Source of the DNA: CBDBBY01 sp965203795
Lineage (GTDB): Bacteria; Pseudomonadota; Alphaproteobacteria; Rhodobacterales; Rhodobacteraceae
DNA: 64,000 nucleotides
NCBI GenBank assembly: GCA_965203795.1
Contig: OZ241915.1
Coordinates: 2,790,001-2,854,000, forward strand
Direction of reading: 5' to 3'
Shown: positions 17,628 to 26,186 of the stretch, piece by piece
How positions within the stretch are numbered: the first letter of the stretch is position 1
How the letters are laid out: every line of letters starts with the position of its first letter
Translations under genes and position numbers: made by a program
The notes under the pieces: generated by a model
The model's database searches: none
What the model saw: only the letters and a program-made list of their open reading frames with translations
What the model was told of the DNA's origin: nothing

Positions 17628-18677
17628 ATGCGTCAGGAACGAGCATACCGGAGAGGTACAGTTGCCGGTCTATCGCTCGGAGAAGTGTTCATCTTATTGT
17701 CTTTCGTGCTGGTGTTGGCTGTTTTGTTGATCAGCATTGATTTTCGGTCCGAAGGCGCATCCGAATCCGTGGAGCCTACGGACACGAACAGCATTGAGCT
17801 TCGGGACCCGGATTCGATTCAAACACTTGTCGAGGAAAGGGACGCCGCTCGGAAGGAGCGAGATTCGGCGAACAAGAAGCTGGATAGCGCAGAGCAGAAG
17901 ATTCAAACACTTGTCGAGGAAAGGGACGCCGCTCGGAAGGAGCGAGATTCGGCGAACAAGAAGCTGGATAGCGCAGAGCAGAAATTGCAGCGGCTAGAAG
18001 ATCAAGTGAAAGATCTCCGTTCTGGTGAAGGGGATCGCGCTGACGACGAATTCGACGACCTTGATGAAGCAAAGATGGTAATCGACGAGCTCTACGAAGT
18101 GGTAGCTACCCAAAACGTGGAGCTGGCGGAACGCGACCAGGAAATTAAAGGGCTAAAGTCCAAAATCAGGGATTTGCGGGAAGCGTTGACCCGGGCCGAA
18201 GAACAGATTGAAGAGAGAATCAAAAAGAGCGAAAAAGGTTCAAACCCGCCGTGCTGGTATGAGCTGGTTTCGGCAGAAGGGGGATCCGGTACCCGGGAGA
18301 GAGCGATTTATGCGCTCGACCTTCGCGTTACGGACTTGGAAATCATGTTCGGGAACCGCGGCCTGCCCCCGGGCGCGGCCAAAGGCAGCGATAGCCGCGG
18401 TCGCAGCTTCGCGGCAGAGGCGGAGATGTTGGGGCTGCCGGACATGCCTTACGGTGTCTGGCTTACCCACGCCCAAGCTAGCAGCGAGCTCAAGAAGCTT
18501 GCTGATGCAGGTGCCGCAAGTGAGGTTCGAACCTATCCATGCAAGTTTTTTGCCAAGATTTGGGACCAAACCGGCACCGGACCGGAATCGAAAGACAATT
18601 GGCGGCGAATCCGGGAAGACGTAATCGAAAGATTCGTTCTGATTTATGTCGTCAAGGACGATCCTTGGCCTCACTGA
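17628..18677 (+). CDS. MotB/ZorB-like single-helix protein with coiled-coil stalk (cassette gene 4)
   Basis: 349 residues. A basic N-terminus leads into one transmembrane helix at about 16-36 (SLGEVFILLSFVLVLAVLL). A Glu sits where MotB, ExbD and ZorB carry the proton-binding Asp. A coiled coil then runs from about 60 to 205 and includes an exact 28-residue tandem duplication. The C-terminal domain (about 207-349) has two Cys (PPCWYEL and TYPCKFF) and is not a recognisable OmpA-type peptidoglycan-binding domain, unlike MotB or ZorB. AAGGA precedes the ATG, and the gap to gene 3 is 64 bases. Topology predicts a periplasmic stalk and head. The MotB-like role rests on the helix pattern and the MotA-like neighbour. 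Confidence 0.72.
   Translation: MRQERAYRRGTVAGLSLGEVFILLSFVLVLAVLLISIDFRSEGASESVEPTDTNSIELRDPDSIQTLVEERDAARKERDSANKKLDSAEQKIQTLVEERDAARKERDSANKKLDSAEQKLQRLEDQVKDLRSGEGDRADDEFDDLDEAKMVIDELYEVVATQNVELAERDQEIKGLKSKIRDLREALTRAEEQIEERIKKSEKGSNPPCWYELVSAEGGSGTRERAIYALDLRVTDLEIMFGNRGLPPGAAKGSDSRGRSFAAEAEMLGLPDMPYGVWLTHAQASSELKKLADAGAASEVRTYPCKFFAKIWDQTGTGPESKDNWRRIREDVIERFVLIYVVKDDPWPH
17817..17984 (+). repeat. 84-bp in-frame tandem duplication
   Basis: Two adjacent 84-bp units (17817-17900 and 17901-17984) are identical except for the final base. Each encodes 28 residues (TLVEERDAARKERDSANKK is the core), exactly four heptads, so the coiled-coil register is kept. Identity at synonymous sites implies a recent duplication. 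Confidence 0.95.
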
Positions 18678-18732
18678 GGCGATGAGTGTCAGCGAGCGAG
18701 ACTTTAGAAGAATTCCCTCGACAGGTGCCACT

Positions 18733-18746
18733 GCGCGTTAACGCGC
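18733..18746. other. 14-bp perfect palindrome between convergent genes
   Basis: GCGCGTTAACGCGC lies between the end of cassette gene 4 (18677) and the end of the minus-strand SDR (18824). There is no loop and no T-run, so it is a poor intrinsic terminator. It may be a protein site or chance. Confidence 0.3.
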
Positions 18747-18823
18747 CTCAACAGCGAACTCTCCGAAACTGGAACCGCCTTGGCACCGCCTCCTGTCCCG
18801 TCCAGCAGCGTCTTGATTCTCAA

Positions 18824-19588
18824 TCAGTCGATCGTTGCTCCGCCGTCGATTACGAGATGGGCACCTGTAATGAACGACGCCTCGTCGGACGCCAGAAACA
18901 ACACTCCGTTCGCAACCTCGTCCGGCTCTCCCATTCGCTTCATCAGCGTATCCTGGCCGAACAGGCGGCGTCCCTCCTCCCTGCCGATGCCCAGGTAATC
19001 CATGTGCCCCTCGCTGGCCCGGGTGTAGATCGGTCCCGGGCAGACTCCGTTCACCCGGATGTTCTCGGGCGCGAGATCCATGGCAAGGCAGCGCGTCAGC
19101 TGCGCGACGGCTCCTTTTGAAGTGTTGTACGGCACGAAGCCCGGCTGGGCGATGAAGCTGCTCATAGAGGCGACATTCACGATGGAACCGCCGCCCGCTC
19201 CGCGCATCTGAGGAAGCACCGCCCGAACGGTGTTCGAATAGCCGAGAACATTCACGCCCAGTACCTTCGCCCAGTCGTCCGCCGTGACTTCGTCAATCTT
19301 GCCGAACACGAATGCGGCCGCATTGTTCACCAGTATCGTGGTCGGGCCGTGATCGGCTTCCGCCGCCTTCGCCATGGCCTCCACTTCATCCACATTCGAA
19401 ACATCGGTTTCGCGGAACAGGGCGCGGCCGCCGGCTTCCCGGATTTCGGCTTCAACTGCCTGGCCCGCGGCTTTGTCGATCTCGGCTATCGCTACGCTAG
19501 CGCCTTCAGCTGCGAATCTGAGCGCAACCGCCTTCCCGATTCCGGCACCCGCGCCGGTCACGATCGCGTTCCTGCCTTCAAGCCTCAT
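18824..19588 (-). CDS. SDR family oxidoreductase
   Basis: 254-residue SDR with TGAGAGIG at 11-18, Glu at about 36 (IAEID) suggesting NAD, NNAA at about 88-91, and catalytic Ser141, Tyr154 and Lys158 (YNTSK). It ends in VIDGGATID. The ATG at 19588 is chosen because AAGGAGG lies six bases upstream; the frame is open further but unconserved. Last gene of the minus-strand run that begins with the rhamnose-type ABC genes, 66 bases after the amidohydrolase. A role as sugar or deoxy-sugar-acid dehydrogenase fits. Confidence 0.9.
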   Translation of the reverse strand: MRLEGRNAIVTGAGAGIGKAVALRFAAEGASVAIAEIDKAAGQAVEAEIREAGGRALFRETDVSNVDEVEAMAKAAEADHGPTTILVNNAAAFVFGKIDEVTADDWAKVLGVNVLGYSNTVRAVLPQMRGAGGGSIVNVASMSSFIAQPGFVPYNTSKGAVAQLTRCLAMDLAPENIRVNGVCPGPIYTRASEGHMDYLGIGREEGRRLFGQDTLMKRMGEPDEVANGVLFLASDEASFITGAHLVIDGGATID

Positions 19589-19654
19589 GGATTCCTCCTT
19601 GGTGCCCGCCTGATCCGGCAAAAGCGGGTCCGGCTGCGTCAGCCGCCGCAATAA

Positions 19655-20578
19655 TCATTGCATACCCGCGCGGTAGACCCGGCGGGCGTTGTCGGCGAAC
19701 AGAAGCTGCCGATCTTGTTCGCCCAAGTGGCCCGCCAGATCCGAGAAGGCGGCGTAGAGCTTGTCCGCAGGCCAGCCTGCCGCTTTTTCCACAGGGAAAT
19801 TCGATGCGAACATGCACCTTCGAATGCCGAAGAGCTCAATCGCCTTGTGCACCGCGTCGCGCACGAGCGCGTTCCCGTCCCATGCCTTGTCCGCATAGGA
19901 CAGCATCGAAATCTTCAGATTCACCTGCTCAAGATCGGCGAGCGCTTTCAGCCCGTCCCAATACTGCTCGCCTCCGCGCTCAAGATCGCTGGCGACCGGG
20001 CTGCCCAAGTGGTTCAAGATGACCGTGGTTCCCGGATGCCGCGACAAAACGCCCGCCGCTTTGCGGAACTGTCGGGGATTGAGCTGGAGCTCGAACGAGA
20101 TCGGCCGCTCCGCGAGCGCGGCAAAGCCTTCCCGCCAATCCTTGCGGTCGAGGAAATCGCCGCGGCTGCCGTTCCGCGGCCAGGAAGGCTCGTAGTTCAG
20201 TATCTGGCGTATGCCGCGGAATTCCGAGCACGCCGCAAGACCGTCCAGCAATACTGGCAACTCCGGGTCCTCAAGAGGCGCGGTTCCGACCAGCACGTAA
20301 TCCAGCGGCGAATTCGCCAGATGCCGGGAAACCCATTGCGTTTCCGCAAGGCATGCCTCCCGATATTTCGATCCGTCGGCATCCACGTGGCATACGCTGA
20401 CCGCCTCGACGAATGTCCCGCCGGTCAGTTCGAACCCGGCTGATCGAAGATCGGCCTCGTACTGCTCAAGGCCGTAGAGCGGATTGCCGTCGACGGCGAA
20501 AAGCTGCGCCGGATCATGGCCGCTCGAGGAATCGCCCGATACGTCCCAAATGTGGAAGTGCGGGTCCCAGATCCTCAT
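19655..20578 (-). CDS. Amidohydrolase-2 family, probable sugar lactonase
   Basis: 307 residues of the amidohydrolase-2 (PF04909-type) TIM barrel, with the metal motif DPHFHIWD (His7-x-His9), a barrel His in ILNHLGSP and the late-strand SNFPVEK. This subgroup includes L-fuconolactonase, L-rhamnono-lactonase and 4-sulfomuconolactonase. Its place behind a RhaTPQS-type importer and before an SDR suggests opening of a 1,4- or 1,5-sugar lactone to the aldonic acid. It follows the binding-protein gene after a gap containing a 13-bp GC hairpin. Confidence 0.85.
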   Translation of the reverse strand: MRIWDPHFHIWDVSGDSSSGHDPAQLFAVDGNPLYGLEQYEADLRSAGFELTGGTFVEAVSVCHVDADGSKYREACLAETQWVSRHLANSPLDYVLVGTAPLEDPELPVLLDGLAACSEFRGIRQILNYEPSWPRNGSRGDFLDRKDWREGFAALAERPISFELQLNPRQFRKAAGVLSRHPGTTVILNHLGSPVASDLERGGEQYWDGLKALADLEQVNLKISMLSYADKAWDGNALVRDAVHKAIELFGIRRCMFASNFPVEKAAGWPADKLYAAFSDLAGHLGEQDRQLLFADNARRVYRAGMQ

Positions 20579-20600
20579 GCGCCATCATCCCGCCGCTGGC

Positions 20601-20630
20601 GGGGCCGCCGTCCGCATGGACGGCGGCCCC
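20601..20630 (-). promoter_or_regulatory. Intercistronic GC hairpin after the binding-protein gene
   Basis: GGGGCCGCCGTCC, a GCAT loop, then GGACGGCGGCCCC: a perfect 13-bp stem without a T-run, between the binding-protein gene (stop at 20727) and the amidohydrolase start. Such stems downstream of solute-binding-protein genes usually protect the upstream mRNA and raise binding-protein yield. Partial termination is also possible. Confidence 0.75.
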
Positions 20631-20726
20631 GATTGTTCTGCGACGCGGCCTCGGCGCTCCCGTTCCCGGACCGGGAAGTCGTCGGAAGCGCAGAGTCGCC
20701 GCGAGGAAACGCTGAAGCTGCCTTGC

Positions 20727-21773
20727 CTACTGGGCGGCGGCTTCGACGTTGCCTTGGTTGTAGACCGTGAACGGCCCCATCAGAACCCGCAGGCCCTGAT
20801 CGCGCGTCGGATCCTTCTCGATCGTGTAATCGCCCATGCGGCCCGCGTTGAAGCTTGCGCCGTCGACAGCATCCATCTGCCCTGTCGCCATAAGATAGGT
20901 CGTGTAGTAGGTCAGATATCCCAGATCCACGAAGCTCCAGAGCGCGAACTCCGGCGCGCAGCCGTTCATGGTGAAGTTAACCATCTCGGCCGGAAGGCCA
21001 AGGCCGCTTACCTTCACTTCGTCGCAAAGGCCCTCATCCTGCATCGCTTTCGCTGCCGCGGCGATTCCAACCGTCGTCGGCGCCATGATGAGCTTGAGGT
21101 TCGAGTGCTTGTCGACCAGCGCGAGAGCCTGGTTGTAGCTCTTCTCCGACTGGTCGTCCCCGTAAACCACATCGACAAGGTTCAAGGCCGAGTATTTGCC
21201 GTCCTCGAGCGCCGTCTGCATCGCCGCGATCCATGCATTCTGGTTGGCGGCGTCAGGCGTTGCGGAAAGGATGGCGAAATCGCCGCCGTCCGCGCCCATT
21301 ATGCTCAGTGCCATATCGGCCATGACAACGCCGGTCTCGTCGAAGTCGACTTGGGCAATGAACAGCTGCTCCCCTTCCGAGGACGGAATCGGCGAATCCC
21401 AAGTCACGACCGTAAGGCCCTTCTCCCGCGCCGCGCGGGCCGCAGGAACGATCTGGTCGCCAGCGTTGTTCGAGATCATGATGCCGTCCTGGCCCTGCGT
21501 CGTCGCAGTCGTGATAATCTCGATCTGGCCCGCAACGCTGTTCTCCGGCGTCGGCCCGATGAACTCGAGCATGCCGGGATTGCCCAATTCAGCATGAGCC
21601 TCCATGGCGCCGTTGTTCGCCTGATCGAAGACCAGGATGCCGATGAATTTGGGCAGGAGCACGAGATTGGCCTCCTTGCCCTTCTCGGCCATGACTTGGC
21701 CTTGAGCCGCGAATCCCCAGCACGCCACAGCAAGGGCGGGAATCAGCGGAGCGAAAATTCTACCGGGTTTCAT
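20727..21773 (-). CDS. rhaS: Sugar ABC importer, periplasmic binding protein (RhaS type)
   Basis: 348-residue periplasmic binding protein of the ribose/rhamnose class (PBP type 1 fold). A signal peptide covers about residues 1-25 (KPGRIFAP, a hydrophobic stretch, then cleavage near AAQG). The mature part shows ENSVAGQIEIITTA, GIMISNNAGD and TVVTWDSPIP, typical of RhaS/LsrB-like proteins. ATG 21773 is preferred because GGAG lies six bases upstream; an earlier ATG at 21788 exists. It follows the two permeases and ATPase in the same direction, giving order T-P-Q-S, the gene set of the Rhizobium RhaSTPQ transporter. Rhamnose as substrate is inferred from this set and the RhaM-like gene at 8 kb. 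Confidence 0.82.
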   Translation of the reverse strand: MKPGRIFAPLIPALAVACWGFAAQGQVMAEKGKEANLVLLPKFIGILVFDQANNGAMEAHAELGNPGMLEFIGPTPENSVAGQIEIITTATTQGQDGIMISNNAGDQIVPAARAAREKGLTVVTWDSPIPSSEGEQLFIAQVDFDETGVVMADMALSIMGADGGDFAILSATPDAANQNAWIAAMQTALEDGKYSALNLVDVVYGDDQSEKSYNQALALVDKHSNLKLIMAPTTVGIAAAAKAMQDEGLCDEVKVSGLGLPAEMVNFTMNGCAPEFALWSFVDLGYLTYYTTYLMATGQMDAVDGASFNAGRMGDYTIEKDPTRDQGLRVLMGPFTVYNQGNVEAAAQ

Positions 21774-21918
21774 GTTTTTCTCCATCATGGTTGCGAGTTG
21801 CGGTTCCCCGGACAGCCGCCGAGCGTTCGGCGATGCGCGCCACCGGAGGCCGGGACCCTCCGGAAGCGCGGTGCGCAAGCGGGCAGCGCATTGGCTGCCG
21901 TCGCTTGTTCCGACGTTG

Positions 21919-22947
21919 TCATTTCCGTCTGGCGCCACGAGCGCGGATCCTGTCGGCAAGGTTCCGGATGTTCGGGATCATGGCCGACATGATCAGGATG
22001 ATGCCTATGACGCCGGTTTGAACGTGGCCTGTAATGTTGCTTAGCGCCATCCCGTTTCGCAAGTACAGCACAATCAGAATCGCCAGAATCACGCCTAGAA
22101 TCGAGCCCGAGCCCCCGAAGATGCTTACGCCTCCGAGCAGCACGATCGTGATGATGTCGAGTTCGAATCCCAGCCCCATGTCGCCGCGGACCGTGCCCAG
22201 CCGCGCCGCGAACAGAATTCCGGCAATTGCGGCAATGAGTCCGGATGCAGTGAACAGAATCATCTTCACGCGCGCGACCTGGATGCCGGAATAGCGCGCT
22301 ACCTCCTCGCTTATCCCGATGATTCGCACTTGGCGTCCGAAGCCGCTGTACTGGAGGACGACCACCGCCAGCACCAGAAAGGCGAAGAAAATCATCATCG
22401 AAAGCGGAACCGGGCCGATCAGCGGCTGCTGGCCGAGCGCTTCGAACCACGCCGGAAACTCCTTGATCGACCGATCCTCGACCAGAACCCGGGCCATGCC
22501 CCGGAAGCCGATGAGCATCGCAAGCGTCACGACGAGCGACGGCAGCCTCACAACGGTGACCCAGAATCCGTTGAACGCGCCGCCGAGAGCGCCGATCGCC
22601 AAGCAGGCCAGCAGCGCCGCCGGAGTTGCGACGCCCTGCTGGACGAGCCATCCGAGCGCGCAGGCCGACAGCCCCATCATGGACGCGACGGAGAGGTCTA
22701 TTTCCGCGTTCAGAATGATGAACGCCATGATCAGAGCGATGATCGCCTTCTCGATCGAAAGAACGAAGAGGTTGATCTGATTCTCGACGCTCAGGAACGA
22801 AGCCGTGTTGAAAGCGTTCAAGCCGATAATGCACACGAGCAGCAGCGCCAGGAATCCCTCCCAGCTTCGCAGCGCCGAGCCGACCGCGGCCAGCGCAGGC
22901 CGCTTGCCGACCCCATCCGGGGCCTCGGCTGCGCCGAACCGGTTCAC
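21919..22947 (-). CDS. rhaQ: Sugar ABC importer permease (RhaQ type)
   Basis: 342-residue inner-membrane permease of the ribose/xylose class (BPD_transp_2) with about nine or ten hydrophobic segments. It has the conserved AEIDLSVASMMGLSA stretch after the third helix and the ABC-contact and glycine-rich GGVSIFGGSGSILG signature near the end. The GTG start at 22947 overlaps the stop of the upstream permease (GTGA), with GAGGAGG as ribosome site. It pairs with the next permease as a heterodimer, as in RhaP/RhaQ. Confidence 0.88.
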   Translation of the reverse strand: MNRFGAAEAPDGVGKRPALAAVGSALRSWEGFLALLLVCIIGLNAFNTASFLSVENQINLFVLSIEKAIIALIMAFIILNAEIDLSVASMMGLSACALGWLVQQGVATPAALLACLAIGALGGAFNGFWVTVVRLPSLVVTLAMLIGFRGMARVLVEDRSIKEFPAWFEALGQQPLIGPVPLSMMIFFAFLVLAVVVLQYSGFGRQVRIIGISEEVARYSGIQVARVKMILFTASGLIAAIAGILFAARLGTVRGDMGLGFELDIITIVLLGGVSIFGGSGSILGVILAILIVLYLRNGMALSNITGHVQTGVIGIILIMSAMIPNIRNLADRIRARGARRK

Positions 22948-23942
22948 GGACCGCGCCTCCTCTTCATCAGCAGCCTGTCCGCCGCGACCGCCGCGAGGAT
23001 CAGAAGGCCCAGAAGGGCGTCGCGCAGGAACTCGCTGATCTGCAGGGATCGAATCAGGCTGTTCTCCAGCAGATCGATGAGGCCGGCCCCGAGCACGGCT
23101 CCGAGAATGCTGCCGGAGCCGCCGAAGATGTTGACTCCTCCAACGACGACAGCAGCCACGGATTTCAATTCGAATCCGAGTCCGGCAACGACCGTGATGT
23201 TGCCAAAGCGGGCAAGAAACAGGAAGCCGGTCAGGCCCGCGAGCGCGCCGCAAAGCACGAAAGCCGAGAACACCAGCCGCTTTGTCGCGAACCCCGCATT
23301 GCGGGCGGCCTCCGGGCTGGACCCGATCGCGTAGAGCCGCCGCCCGAACAGCGAATGCCGGAGAAGCAGCTGGAAAACGACAGCGACCGCTATCATCACC
23401 ACGACGACCACGCGAAGGTTCATCCGACCGTAGCTCAAGGCGTTCAGCCTCGGGAAATCCAGAAGCCACTGCGGCAGATTCACGGTGAGGATGGTCTGGG
23501 CGTCGGAGTACTCGACGAGAAGCGTACGGTACAGCGCCAAGGTGCCCAATGTGACGATGATCGCCGGAACGCCGCAATAAGCAACGATCACGCCGTTGAA
23601 CGCTCCGAGCGCGGCCCCGATCCCGATGGCCATCAGCACTGCTAGCAGCGGCTCCATTTCATTGTTGAGCGACAGCTGCTGGCCGACGAAATAAGCCGTG
23701 AAGCCCACGATCGAGCCGACGGACAGGTCGATGTTGCGGGTCAGCACGACCAGCGTCTGGCCGATCGCCAGTATCGCAAGGATCGCGACGCTGGTCGTGA
23801 CCCGGTTGAACAGGCGCGCGTTCAGGTAGTTCTCGATGATCAGCGAGAAGCCAAAGAGAACGAGAATGATGATCAGCACAAGCACCCATTCGCGCCGGGT
23901 TTCCGCGCGCATGTTTCGGACCCGAGCGGCCAAAGCGCTCAT
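22944..23942 (-). CDS. rhaP: Sugar ABC importer permease (RhaP type)
   Basis: 332-residue BPD_transp_2-class permease. It shows a long first helix (VLVLIIILVLFGFSLI), the NIDLSVGSIVGFTAY motif, and GGVNIFGGSGSILGAVLGA near the C-terminus. The start overlaps the end of the ATPase gene (23939-23942) and the stop overlaps the next permease, so the ATPase and two permeases are translationally coupled. The substrate is presumed to be the same 6-deoxy or other monosaccharide as that of the binding protein. Confidence 0.88.
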   Translation of the reverse strand: MSALAARVRNMRAETRREWVLVLIIILVLFGFSLIIENYLNARLFNRVTTSVAILAILAIGQTLVVLTRNIDLSVGSIVGFTAYFVGQQLSLNNEMEPLLAVLMAIGIGAALGAFNGVIVAYCGVPAIIVTLGTLALYRTLLVEYSDAQTILTVNLPQWLLDFPRLNALSYGRMNLRVVVVVMIAVAVVFQLLLRHSLFGRRLYAIGSSPEAARNAGFATKRLVFSAFVLCGALAGLTGFLFLARFGNITVVAGLGFELKSVAAVVVGGVNIFGGSGSILGAVLGAGLIDLLENSLIRSLQISEFLRDALLGLLILAAVAADRLLMKRRRGP

Positions 23943-25534
23943 GCGGCGGCGCCCGTGTTCGGCAAGGAGGGAGCGTCGCCGGTAGCGAGTGTCATGACGG
24001 CCTCCTGCGTGGCGTCGGCACGGCCTAGGATGCCCATCTGCCGACCCTCGTGCATCACCAGCACCCGGTCGCTCATCGCCACGACCTCCGGAAGATCGGA
24101 AGAGATGCAGAGCACCGCAATGCCCTCTTCGGCGAGTTCCCTCATCATTGCGTGGACCTCAGCCTTCGCACCCACATCAATCCCGCGTGTTGGCTCGTCC
24201 AACAGAAAGATTCTTGGACGTGTATTGAGCCACTTTCCGAACATCACCTTCTGCTGGTTGCCGCCGGACAGCTTCCCGACCTCGTGAAGAACCGAGGGTG
24301 CCTTGATGTCCAAGCGCCGCCGGAAGGTTTCGGCGGCGGCGTCCTCCTTCGACCTGTTTATCAACCCTAGCCGGTCGAGATAGCGGCCGAGCACAGGAAG
24401 GGAGACATTGGCGGCTATCGAAAGGGGCATCGCCAGCCCGAGCTTGCGCCGGTCCTCGGTCATGTAGGCTATGCCAAGCCGCTGGGCATCCCTAGGCGAG
24501 GAGACCTCCACGGCCTTGCCGTCGATTTCAATCACGCCTTCGTCCGCGGGCTGAATTCCGAACAGGGCAAGCGCCACATCCGTCCTGCGCGAGCCCACCA
24601 GCCCGGCGAAGCCGAGGATTTCCCCGGCGTGCAGATCGAATTCTACGCCTGAGAAGGCCCCTTCACGACCAAGCCCGCTCACTCGGCAGACCAGCTCGCC
24701 TTGGTGCCGCACGCCGGCGTCGGGGCCGTAAAGGCTGTCGACCGCCCGCCCCACCATATCGCGGATCAGTAGGTCGCGGGTAACCTCGGTTTCCGGACGG
24801 GTGGAGATGTGCCTGCCATCGCGCAGAACGGTGATCCGGTCGGCGATCTCGAACACTTCCTCAAGCCGGTGGCTGATGAAAAGAACGGCCACGCCTTGGT
24901 CTCTCAGCTGGCATGCGGTCCGGAAGAGCTGCCGAACCTCGTGATCGGAAAGCGACGCGGTCGGCTCGTCCATGATCAGGATTTTGACTTCGAGCGAAAT
25001 CGCCTTCGCGATTTCCACCGCCTGCTGCGAAGCGAGCGTCAGGCCGCGGGCCGGCGCGCGAACGTCAAGCTTGACGCCGAGGCCGAAGAGTATCTCCTCG
25101 GCCTTCGCGTACATCCTGTTCCATGCGACCAAGGCGCCTTGGTTGCGATGGGTAATGAAGATGTTCTCCGCGACATCCAGATCGGGAAATACCAGCGGCT
25201 CCTGGTAAATCGCCGCGATTCCGAGGGCTTGTGCGTGCTGGGCGTTCGAGAGCTGCACCGCCGCGCCCTGAACCCTGACCTCCCCTTCGTCGGCCTCCTC
25301 GATTCCCGTAAGGATCTTGATGAGCGTGGATTTGCCGGCGCCGTTCTCCCCTACCAAGGCATGGATTTCTCCGGCGCGCAGCTCCAAGGAAACCTTGTCC
25401 AGTGCCTGCGTCATGTCGAATCGCTTGGATAGCGATCGGACCTCCAGAACCGGGATGTCGCCGCTCGGACGCCCGGCTTCCGGCGGCGTATCCACTCCTT
25501 CCGCGAGGGACGCGTCAGCGGCGGCGGAGTTCAT
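23939..25534 (-). CDS. rhaT: Sugar ABC importer, double ATPase (RhaT type)
   Basis: 531 residues with two ABC domains, the format of RbsA/XylG/RhaT. The N-terminal domain has Walker A GENGAGKS, a degenerate signature (LTLASQQAVEIA) and Walker B LIMDEPTASLS. The C-terminal domain lacks a normal Walker A (GLVGSRRTD), but keeps the signature LSGGNQQK and Walker B LLDEPTRGID. This asymmetry is normal for the class. About 25 extra residues precede the first conserved strand. First gene of the minus-strand T-P-Q-S-lactonase-SDR run, so the operon promoter should lie just upstream of 25534. Confidence 0.9.
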   Translation of the reverse strand: MNSAAADASLAEGVDTPPEAGRPSGDIPVLEVRSLSKRFDMTQALDKVSLELRAGEIHALVGENGAGKSTLIKILTGIEEADEGEVRVQGAAVQLSNAQHAQALGIAAIYQEPLVFPDLDVAENIFITHRNQGALVAWNRMYAKAEEILFGLGVKLDVRAPARGLTLASQQAVEIAKAISLEVKILIMDEPTASLSDHEVRQLFRTACQLRDQGVAVLFISHRLEEVFEIADRITVLRDGRHISTRPETEVTRDLLIRDMVGRAVDSLYGPDAGVRHQGELVCRVSGLGREGAFSGVEFDLHAGEILGFAGLVGSRRTDVALALFGIQPADEGVIEIDGKAVEVSSPRDAQRLGIAYMTEDRRKLGLAMPLSIAANVSLPVLGRYLDRLGLINRSKEDAAAETFRRRLDIKAPSVLHEVGKLSGGNQQKVMFGKWLNTRPRIFLLDEPTRGIDVGAKAEVHAMMRELAEEGIAVLCISSDLPEVVAMSDRVLVMHEGRQMGILGRADATQEAVMTLATGDAPSLPNTGAAA

Positions 25535-26186
25535 TCAATCGGCGCTCTGAAGCCTGCTCGAGGCGGGACGCGGCACAGCAAATCCTCCCGTTCCGTCAGC
25601 CCGAATGAGTATCCGCCGTCTGGCGTTTCGCAACCGCATCGGGCCGAAAATGCCGCCCCCGAAGCCACCGGAACCGCCCGCCAGTCGCCGGACCGCGCCG
25701 ACCGTGAAAAATTCCGAACATGTTTGCCCTATCCGGTCAAGCCTGCCTGCTGGAACCCCGCAGCATCTCTGAAGGCAATGAGCAAAAAGTGCTCACGGAA
25801 TGTTATGAAACCGGAAAAATTATGCTGCACACCGGACTGCTGAGAAAATCGCGTTTTCATTTCAATGCAAACAGCCATTGGCCCATTCCGTTTTGCCTTC
25901 CGGCTCGTTCTTCTGGACTATTGCTCGCTGGCAAACACGGGGCGATTCACGGAGCCTCTGCGAGAAACGTAATTCGTTTCCCAGATCGGACAGGGAAGAG
26001 TCTGAACTTCAGCTCTGGCTTCGCCCGCAACTGCCCGATCATATGCCAATGATTTCGTGACCATTTCCCTCCTGCGTAAATCGCCTCGAATGCGAAACGG
26101 CGGCGATTTCCCCATCTGGACGCCAACGGGCGAGGAACCGTCCATACCGCGAGCTGGCGACATTCCGAAAAATCCAGATGTGCGGT
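25535..26186. other. Gap between ABC operon and restriction-modification islet
   Basis: About 650 bases holding the presumed promoter of the minus-strand ABC operon and the distal side of the R-M islet. It contains diverged repeat copy 2 (25874-25943). A plus-strand frame at 25720-26052 has no ribosome site or recognised sequence, and I do not call it a gene. Confidence 0.4.
25874..25943 (+). repeat. Diverged dispersed repeat, copy 2
   Basis: Matches 1714-1782 at both ends exactly (GCCATTGGCCC and GGCAAACACGGGGC) with a diverged middle. See copy 1. Confidence 0.45.

Noticed and set aside
13498..18677. Complete Zorya system
   Set aside because: The MotA/MotB-like pair is there, but no ZorC, ZorD helicase or ZorE HNH nuclease follows or precedes it.
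18733..18746. Intrinsic terminator at GCGCGTTAACGCGC
   Set aside because: The palindrome has no loop and no T-run; kept only as an unexplained palindrome.
25720..26052. Plus-strand gene in the gap after the ABC operon
   Set aside because: No ribosome site, no recognisable domain, and it contains the diverged repeat.
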